NCBI GenBank assembly: GCA_964420365.1
Contig: CAYQTA010000037.1
Coordinates: forward strand, 1 to 30,484
DNA length: 30,484 bases
Source of the DNA: JAMOQA01 sp964420365
GTDB taxonomy: Bacteria > Acidobacteriota > Polarisedimenticolia > J045
Direction of reading: 5' to 3'
The notes below the pieces were generated by a model, which was given only the letters and a program-made list of their open reading frames with translations, was not told the DNA's origin and did not search any database. A program made the translations under genes and the position numbers. Of the stretch, positions 25,146 through 30,484 are shown piece after piece. The first letter of the stretch is position 1; each line of letters starts with the position of its first letter.

Positions 25146-26362
25146 GCCCCCTCCGACCGGCGCAGCAGCGCCTCCACCCGGTCGAGGAGCCGCTCGGCTA
25201 CCCGGCGCTTCGACATGCGGGGCCACTCCTCGACCTCGTCGTCCCCCGGCCCGACCAGCCAGGCGTGGTTCGTGTCGGTCCCGAACCCGGAGCCGGGCTC
25301 CGTGACGTCGTTCGCGACCAGCAGGTCGGCCCCCTTGCGTCGACGCTTCTCCGCCCCCTTCCGGGCGGCGTCCCCGGTCTCGGCCGCGAACCCGACGATC
25401 ACCTGGCCGGGACGCCGGGCGGCGACGGCCTCCGCGAGGATGTCCGGGTTCGGCACGAGCTCGAGGGCGAACCGCTCCCCCTTGCGCGGGAGCTTCCCGG
25501 CGGCGGCACTCGCCGGGCGATGGTCCGCGACGGCCGCCGCCATCACCAGGACGTCGGCCTCGCCGAGGCGGCCGAGCACCTCCCGTTCCATCTCGCGGGC
25601 GGTTTCCACGCGGACCGCCTCGACGCCGAACGGCCGGGGCAGGCAGACGGGACCGTGGACGAGGAACACCCGCGCGCCCCGCGCCCGGGCCGCGGCGGCG
25701 ACGGCGAACCCCATCTTCCCGGAAGACCGGTTGCCGACGAAGCGGACCGGGTCGATCGGCTCCCGCGTCGGCCCCGCCGTGACCAGCACCGTGCGCCCGG
25801 CGAGCGACCGGCTCCGCCGCGCCGCGAGGAGCACCCGCTCCACCACCAGGTCGAGATCGGCGAGGCGGCCGGGGCCGGTGTCCCCGCAGGCGACGAACCC
25901 CTCCCCGGGAGGAACGATCTCGACGCCCCGCGCCTCGAGGAGGGCGACGTTCTCCCGGGTCGCCGGGTGGTCCCACATCCGCGGATTCATCGCCGGGGCG
26001 ACCACCCCGGGCCCGGGGAACGCGAGCCAGGCCGAGGAGAGCAGGTCGTCGGCGATTCCACGGGCCAGCTTCGCGAGGACGTTTCCCGTCGCGGGGGCGA
26101 CCACGAAGGCATCCGCCCACTCGGCGAGTTCCACGTGCGGGATCTCCGGACCGGCCTCCCGCGGGAACTCGGTCCGGTGGACCGGGTGGCCCGAGACGAC
26201 GGCCAGCGCCTGCGGAGCGACGAACGCCTCGGCACGCCCCGTGACGACCACCCGGACCTCGGCCCCGGCCTTCACCAGCATCCGGACCAGCTCGGGCGCC
26301 TTGTAGGCGGCGATCCCGCCGGTCACGCCGAGAAGGACCCGGGGCGCCCGCTCGCCGCTCAC
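25142..26362 (-). CDS. coaBC: Bifunctional CoaBC (coenzyme A synthesis)
   Basis: A 406-residue enzyme performing two successive steps of coenzyme A synthesis: joining 4'-phosphopantothenate to cysteine (CoaB) and decarboxylating the product to 4'-phosphopantetheine with FMN (CoaC). The N-terminal flavoprotein half begins VLLGVTGGIAAYKAPELVRML and carries H76 in IPHVELAEWAD, PAMNPRMW, and the active-site cysteine C159 in FVACGDTGPGRLA. The CoaB half (from about 187) has VLVTAGPTREPIDPVRFVGNRSSGKMG and AAAVADHRP. The length is typical. The GTG start at 26362 overlaps the gmk stop in a GTGA, and the stop overlaps the next gene in an ATGA. Confidence 0.96.
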   Translation of the reverse strand: MSGERAPRVLLGVTGGIAAYKAPELVRMLVKAGAEVRVVVTGRAEAFVAPQALAVVSGHPVHRTEFPREAGPEIPHVELAEWADAFVVAPATGNVLAKLARGIADDLLSSAWLAFPGPGVVAPAMNPRMWDHPATRENVALLEARGVEIVPPGEGFVACGDTGPGRLADLDLVVERVLLAARRSRSLAGRTVLVTAGPTREPIDPVRFVGNRSSGKMGFAVAAAARARGARVFLVHGPVCLPRPFGVEAVRVETAREMEREVLGRLGEADVLVMAAAVADHRPASAAAGKLPRKGERFALELVPNPDILAEAVAARRPGQVIVGFAAETGDAARKGAEKRRRKGADLLVANDVTEPGSGFGTDTNHAWLVGPGDDEVEEWPRMSKRRVAERLLDRVEALLRRSEGA

Positions 26363-26988
26363 GGCGTCCACTCCCGGAAGGCGGCCTCGATCCGGGCGGC
26401 GAGCGCCCCCCGGCGCTCCCGGCTCGCCCGGACCGCACGGAAGACGCCGACGAACTCCCGCACCGCATCCTCGAGGTCGTCGTTCAGGACGAGCCAGTCG
26501 AACTCCCGCCAGCGGGGGACCTCCTCGCGGGCGTCGGCGAGGCGCCGCCGGAGGCTCTCCTCGCTCTCGGTTCCCCGCCCCCGGAGCCGCGCGGAAAGGA
26601 CCTCCGGCGACGGGGGGAGGATGAAGACAAACGCCGCCGGGAACCCGGAGGCCCGCACCTGGGCGGCTCCCTGGACGTCGATGTCGAGCAGCACGTCGAG
26701 CCCCCGGGCGAGCCGCTCCTCCACCTCCGCCCGACCGGTGCCGTACAGGTGCCCGTGGACCTCCGCCCACTCGAGGAAGTCGCCGCGCCGGACCTTCTCC
26801 CGGAACGTCGCCTCGTCGCAGAAGTGGTAGTCGACTCCGTCCCGCTCCCCCGGCCGGGGAGCCCTGGTCGTCCACGACACCGAGAAGGCGATGCCGTCGA
26901 GCTCGTCGAGCGCCCGCCGGATCAGCGTCCCCTTCCCCGCCCCCGAGGGAGCGGAGACGACGAAAAGGGTGCCGCCGCCGTCCGCCAT
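26359..26988 (-). CDS. gmk: Guanylate kinase
   Basis: A 209-residue guanylate kinase, which phosphorylates GMP to GDP with ATP. The P-loop is APSGAGKGT (13-21), slightly different from the usual GSGKST. The GMP-binding region includes SWTTRAPRPGERDGVDYHF and FLEWAEVHGHLYGT, and DIDVQGAAQVR follows. The ATG at 26988 follows GGGGAGGTGAC. It lies 13 bases after yicC and overlaps coaBC by four bases. The yicC-gmk order is common in bacteria. rpoZ, which often follows gmk, is not here. Confidence 0.97.
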   Translation of the reverse strand: MADGGGTLFVVSAPSGAGKGTLIRRALDELDGIAFSVSWTTRAPRPGERDGVDYHFCDEATFREKVRRGDFLEWAEVHGHLYGTGRAEVEERLARGLDVLLDIDVQGAAQVRASGFPAAFVFILPPSPEVLSARLRGRGTESEESLRRRLADAREEVPRWREFDWLVLNDDLEDAVREFVGVFRAVRASRERRGALAARIEAAFREWTP

Positions 26989-27001
26989 GTCACCTCCCCG
27001 T

Positions 27002-27889
27002 TCACTCCAGGTTCGCCGCCTGCTCCCGGATCTTTTCCAGCTCCGCCTTGATCGCCAGCAGCCGGCCGTCCACCTCCGGGTCCCCGGTCTTCGAGGCGAT
27101 CGTCGTCGCCTCCCGCCGGATCTCCTGGACGAGGAACTCCAGCGGCCGGCCGATCCCCTCCGCCTCGGGGCGCAGCAGCCCGGCCAGCCGCTCCAGGTGC
27201 GCCCGGAGCCGGACCAGTTCCTCGGTCACGTCCGCCCGCTGGGCGGCCAGCGCGATCTCCTGGGCGACCCGCGTCTCGTCGATCGGCAGGTCTCCCATCA
27301 GCTCGGCGACCCGCTCGCGGAGCGCCTCCGCCACCCGCGAGGCATGGCCGTCGACGAGGTCCGGCAGCTCGGCGACCAGCTCGCCGATCCGCTTCCCCCG
27401 CGCCGCCAGGTCGGCGAGGAGGCGCCCTCCCTCCTCCTCGCGGCTCGCCCGGTGGGCCGCGAGCGCCTCGTCCAGCGCCGCGAAGACGGCCCCGCGAAGG
27501 GCGTCCAGGTCGACCGGCGGCGGTTCCCCGGGCTCGAGCACTCCCGGCAGGCCGAGGAGCTGCCCGGGGGGCACGTCCTCGTCCCGCACCCCCTCCCGGC
27601 GGCGCGCCTCGACGAGCGCCGCGAGGGCCGCGTCGAGGCCGGCCGGGTTCAGCCGGTGGACCGGAGACGTCGGCGGCGGGCCCTCCCACCCGACGTGGAC
27701 GTCGACCCGGCCCCTGGCAACCGCCTCGCGCACGCGGGCGCGGATCTCCGGCTCGAGGGACCAGAGCTCCTGGGGGAGCCGCACCCGGGGCTCGAGGCCC
27801 CGGGCGTTGACGCTGCGGATCTCGACGACGAGGGCGGCGTCGCCGGCGGACGCCCGCCCCCGCCCGTAGCCGGTCATGCTCCGGATCAC
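27002..27889 (-). CDS. yicC: YicC family endoribonuclease
   Basis: A 295-residue protein of the YicC/YloC family, members of which have been shown to be endoribonucleases acting on RNA. It starts with the diagnostic MIRSMTGYGRG and an N-terminal domain LVVEIRSVNARGLEPRVRLP. It ends with the DUF1732 region GRPLEFLVQEIRREATTIASK and VDGRLLAIKAELEKIREQAANLE. The GTG at 27889 is the start because it restores the family's MIxSMTG beginning and follows GGAG; the ATG four codons later would cut it. The start overlaps the lpxB stop in a GTGA. Confidence 0.95.
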   Translation of the reverse strand: MIRSMTGYGRGRASAGDAALVVEIRSVNARGLEPRVRLPQELWSLEPEIRARVREAVARGRVDVHVGWEGPPPTSPVHRLNPAGLDAALAALVEARRREGVRDEDVPPGQLLGLPGVLEPGEPPPVDLDALRGAVFAALDEALAAHRASREEEGGRLLADLAARGKRIGELVAELPDLVDGHASRVAEALRERVAELMGDLPIDETRVAQEIALAAQRADVTEELVRLRAHLERLAGLLRPEAEGIGRPLEFLVQEIRREATTIASKTGDPEVDGRLLAIKAELEKIREQAANLE

Positions 27890-29079
27890 GGTCCGCTCCT
27901 CGTCTCCCCCGCCACGGGATTCTCCCCGGCCCGGCCCGCACCGTCCAGCACCTCGAGCAGCGCCTCGGCCGCGCGGCCGTAGGCACCCGGCGCCCCGAGC
28001 CGCCGTCGCACCTCCCGCAGCCCGTCGACCATCGCCCGCCGCTCGGGACCTTCCCGCAGGAGCGGGAGGAGGGCGTCCGCCGCCCGGGCCGGCGTGAACT
28101 CCCCCTGGAGCAGCTCGGGAACGAAGGGCCGAGGGGCGACCAGGTTGACCAGGCCGACGTGGCGTACGCGAACGAGCAGCTTCCCCAGCAGGAACGTGGG
28201 CGGCGACGTCCGGTAGACGATCACGTGGGGCACCTCCCGGACCGCGAGCTCCAGGGTGGCGGTGCCCGAGGCGACGAGGGCGGCATCCGCCGCGGCGGCG
28301 ATCTCGTCGAACGCGCCCGGGAGCGGAACGACGGGCAGCCCGGAGGGGCGGGTTCGTTCCCGCAGGTCCGCCGGGTCGAGGTTCGGGGCGACCGGCAGCG
28401 GCAGCGACACCGGTCCCAGGCGCCGCCGAACCTCGGCGGCGGTGGCCAGCATCGGGTCGAGCAACCGGTCGAGCTCGCTGCGGCGCGAGCCGGGCAGCAG
28501 CGCCAGGGCCGGGGCCGCCGGGTCGAGACCGAGCCTCCGCTTCGCCTCCTCCCGCGGAATCCCGGCGGGCCGCACCTCGGCGAGGGGATGGCCGGCCAGC
28601 GTGACGGGCACGCCGTGCTCCCGGTAGAACTCCGCCTCGAACGGGAACAGCACGATCATCCGGTCGACCCGCTCCCGGATCGTCCGCACCCGGCCCCGCC
28701 GCCAGGCCCAGACCTGGGGACTGACGAAGTACGCCACGGGGATCCCGGCCCGCTTCGCCCGCCTCGCCAGGGCGAGGTTGAAGTCGGGCAGGTCGACCAG
28801 GAGGAGCGCGTCCGGAGGGTCGTCCCGGAGGACCCGCTCGAGCCGGGCCATCACCCGGCGCACCCGCGGCAGCGCGGCGATCGCCTCGGCGATCCCGATG
28901 ATCGAGAGGGCCTCCATGTCGACGAGGATCTTCGCGCCGACCTCCCGGAGCGCCGGGCCGCCCACGCCGAGGAACCGGACGGACGGGTCCCGGGCGAGGG
29001 CCTCCCGGGCGAGCCCGGCGGCGTGCCGGTCCCCGGAGGCCTCCCCGGCGACGACGAGCACGCGCCGCGGCCGGCTCAT
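27886..29079 (-). CDS. lpxB: Lipid-A-disaccharide synthase
   Basis: A 397-residue GT19 glycosyltransferase that joins UDP-2,3-diacylglucosamine to lipid X to form the lipid A disaccharide at the inner membrane. Family marks are VVAGEASGDRHAAGL at the start, FLGVGGPALREVGAKILVDMEALSIIGIAEAI, LVDLPDFNLALARRAKRAGIPVAYFVSPQVWAWR, LAGHPLAE, LLPGSRRSEL and ASGTATLELAV. The length is usual. The ATG at 29079 overlaps the stop of the DUF374 gene (ATGA), and its own stop overlaps yicC. Its presence is the main evidence for an LPS-type outer membrane. Further lpx genes are not in the window. Confidence 0.97.
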   Translation of the reverse strand: MSRPRRVLVVAGEASGDRHAAGLAREALARDPSVRFLGVGGPALREVGAKILVDMEALSIIGIAEAIAALPRVRRVMARLERVLRDDPPDALLLVDLPDFNLALARRAKRAGIPVAYFVSPQVWAWRRGRVRTIRERVDRMIVLFPFEAEFYREHGVPVTLAGHPLAEVRPAGIPREEAKRRLGLDPAAPALALLPGSRRSELDRLLDPMLATAAEVRRRLGPVSLPLPVAPNLDPADLRERTRPSGLPVVPLPGAFDEIAAAADAALVASGTATLELAVREVPHVIVYRTSPPTFLLGKLLVRVRHVGLVNLVAPRPFVPELLQGEFTPARAADALLPLLREGPERRAMVDGLREVRRRLGAPGAYGRAAEALLEVLDGAGRAGENPVAGETRSGP

Positions 29080-29777
29080 CGGTCCCCCGGGAACGGGACC
29101 CCGACGGCGGGGTCCGCCGCGTGGGCCTCGGCGAACGACTCGACGGCGACGAGCGCCTCCCGCACCCGCTCGCACCCCTCCTCGACGGACGTCTCCCGGG
29201 GGATCGGCACCGGTTCCCCGTAGGCGAAGAGGACACGCGAGAACGGCTTCGGGACGACGAAGCGGTCCCAGCTCGGAAGCCGCCAGGCGCGGGAGGCGGC
29301 AAGGGCCAGGGGAATCACCGGGATCCCGAGGTGCCGGGCGGCGGCGACGCACCCGGGCTGCACGACCCGGGCCGGCCCCCGCGGCCCGTCCGGCGTGAAA
29401 CCGACGTCCCTCCCCTCGCGGTATGCCCGGAAGATCGCGCGCATTCCCATCACGCTGCCACGGCTGGAGGATCCCCGCACCGGGTGGTAGCCGAACCGCT
29501 CCACGGTCCGGGAGATCAGCTCCCCGTCGAAGCTGCGGCTGATCAGGAACGCGAGCCCGGGACCGCGGTAACCGTACACCATCAGGAGCAGGTGGGCGTG
29601 CCAGAAGACGTGGACGTACCGCCGGTCCTCCCGCCAGAACGGGAGGACGTGCTCGAGCCCGTGGAACCGGAGCCGGCAGGTGGCGCGGAGCGCCCGGATC
29701 AGCCCCGCTGCCAGCGGCGGAACCAGGTGGAGGGCCAGCTCCTCCCGCGCGGTCCGCTCCCGGGGAGGCTCCGCCAT
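29076..29777 (-). CDS. DUF374 lysophospholipid acyltransferase-like protein
   Basis: A 233-residue protein of the DUF374 branch of the LPLAT acyltransferases. The motifs are FWHAHLLLMVYGYR (the His-containing catalytic motif in H-x-H form), LISRSFDGELISRTVERFGYHPVRGSSSRG, and FTPDGPRGPARVVQPG. Related proteins next to lpx genes are presumed to add acyl chains to lipid A or its precursors; the substrate here is not known. A hydrophobic stretch near residues 16-28 may anchor it to the membrane. The ATG at 29777 lies one base after the stop of the upstream lipoprotein gene and lacks a strong ribosome-binding site, so it probably relies on translational coupling. Its stop overlaps lpxB. Confidence 0.87.
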   Translation of the reverse strand: MAEPPRERTAREELALHLVPPLAAGLIRALRATCRLRFHGLEHVLPFWREDRRYVHVFWHAHLLLMVYGYRGPGLAFLISRSFDGELISRTVERFGYHPVRGSSSRGSVMGMRAIFRAYREGRDVGFTPDGPRGPARVVQPGCVAAARHLGIPVIPLALAASRAWRLPSWDRFVVPKPFSRVLFAYGEPVPIPRETSVEEGCERVREALVAVESFAEAHAADPAVGVPFPGDR

Positions 29778-29778
29778 C

Positions 29779-30363
29779 TCAGGGGGAGGACGGCCCGCCG
29801 CCGATCGCCTGCGCCTCGCAGAGGGACATCAGCTCGGCGTCGTCCTTCGCCGGGTGGAGAACCACCCCCAGGTGGTCCACCGGGAAGTCGGGCAGCTCGA
29901 TCCGGCGCGTCAGCTCGAGGGCCCCGCCGGCGTCCTCGAGCCCCTCGAGGGGCAGGACCACCGTGACCGGCCCGGCGTGCTCGCCGTTCGTCCCCTCGAA
30001 CGTGACGTCGATGGTGAGGCAAGGCAGCGACAGCGGCGCGGTCTTCCTGACGACCCGGAGCGACAGGATCGCGATCCGTTTCGGGGCGGCCCGCTCCTCC
30101 CCGGCGCCGCTTCCCGGGGCCCCGGCCCCTTCCGCGCCTTTCGCCGTCTCCCCGGGGGCCCGGTCCTCCGCCGGTCCCTCGACCCAGGTCAGCGGCTCGA
30201 CCTTGTATCCCCGCCGCGAGAGCCGGAGCCGTTCCTTCGGGTCCTTCGGCGTGCACCCGGCGAGGAGCAGCCCCGCGACGAGCGCGAACGCCAGGCCCGC
30301 GACCGCCGTCACCACGAACGCGGCCCCCGGGCCGCCACGATTCACCGTCGTCCTCGTCGTCAT
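29779..30363 (-). CDS. Hypothetical lipoprotein heading the lpxB operon
   Basis: A 194-residue protein I cannot assign. The ATG at 30363 follows GAGGAG. A signal segment (14-35) ends in a perfect lipobox LLAGC, so C37 should be lipidated. A low-complexity Ala/Gly/Glu stretch (about 64-95) separates the anchor from a beta-rich domain (about 96-190) containing KRIAILSLRVVRKTAPLSLPCLTIDVTFEG and GPVTVVLPLEGLEDAGG. The C-terminal domain ends a few residues after a second cysteine in SLCEAQ. It is translationally coupled to the acyltransferase, which suggests an envelope or LPS-related role, but no homology to Lpt or Lpx proteins is evident. An in-frame ATG at 30411 would add 16 residues before the signal and is less likely. 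Confidence 0.75.
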   Translation of the reverse strand: MTTRTTVNRGGPGAAFVVTAVAGLAFALVAGLLLAGCTPKDPKERLRLSRRGYKVEPLTWVEGPAEDRAPGETAKGAEGAGAPGSGAGEERAAPKRIAILSLRVVRKTAPLSLPCLTIDVTFEGTNGEHAGPVTVVLPLEGLEDAGGALELTRRIELPDFPVDHLGVVLHPAKDDAELMSLCEAQAIGGGPSSP

Positions 30364-30450
30364 CGCGTTCTCCTCGGGCTCGTTCCCGCCGCGACGGGGT
30401 GCCGGCCGCATCGCGCTCCACGCCCGCCCGCGACCACCCCGCGTGCCCCG

Positions 30451-30456
30451 ATCCTA
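30451..30456 (-). promoter_or_regulatory. -10-like hexamer TAGGAT upstream of lpxB operon
   Basis: On the - strand, TGGGCTAGGATC near the right edge of the window resembles an extended -10 element and would give a leader of about 80 bases to the lipoprotein ATG at 30363. The -35 position lies within the window and shows no match. Nothing else is seen in 30364-30484. Confidence 0.25.
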
Positions 30457-30484
30457 GCCCATCCCGACCGCCCGCGGGCAGCCG

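Overview
The window is very GC-rich (roughly 70% or more by eye), densely coding DNA from a Gram-negative-type bacterium. LpxB shows lipid A synthesis, and several lipoprotein and secretion signals fit a two-membrane cell. The protein at 10632-12875 resembles the VWFA-related family named for Acidobacteria. With the GC content and gene style, this makes a member of Acidobacteriota the best guess, but this is inference. Nothing points to a phage, plasmid, insertion sequence or CRISPR array. I find 20 protein genes and no tRNA or rRNA.

Layout. 1-492 is a non-coding, repeat-rich leader. 493-10512 (+ strand) holds a very large NtrY-like sensor histidine kinase, an orphan family 5 (Opp/Dpp-type) solute-binding lipoprotein, a Ser/Thr kinase with four zinc-ribbon knuckle pairs, and a secreted M14 metallocarboxypeptidase with accessory domains. 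That gene ends at a strong terminator. 10632-14248 (- strand) holds a lipoprotein, a TrpF-like protein lacking its catalytic residues, and the VWFA-related secreted protein. 14382-15149 (+) is a DUF72 protein. 15150-15408 is a cluster of hairpin-forming repeats. 15409-19934 (-) holds hutU and priA. 20115-20612 (+) is an FmdB-type zinc-ribbon protein.

20687-24211 (-) is the most unusual locus. It holds a gene fusing an HPF/RaiA-like ribosome-hibernation domain to an ECF-like sigma factor (regions 2 and 4), then a 78-residue soluble zinc-finger protein of the anti-sigma type 13 bases downstream. Next comes a secreted subtilase whose C-terminus is ten tandem copies of the hexapeptide DGILW(A/G). 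A plausible reading is a sigma/anti-sigma switch tied to ribosome state that controls an exported protease. The domains are visible in the sequence; the regulatory circuit is inference.

24306-30363 (-) is one tight housekeeping operon: lipoprotein, DUF374 acyltransferase, lpxB, yicC, gmk, coaBC and a family 4 uracil-DNA glycosylase. Most junctions are 4-base ATGA/GTGA overlaps. rpoZ, often found between gmk and coaBC, is absent.
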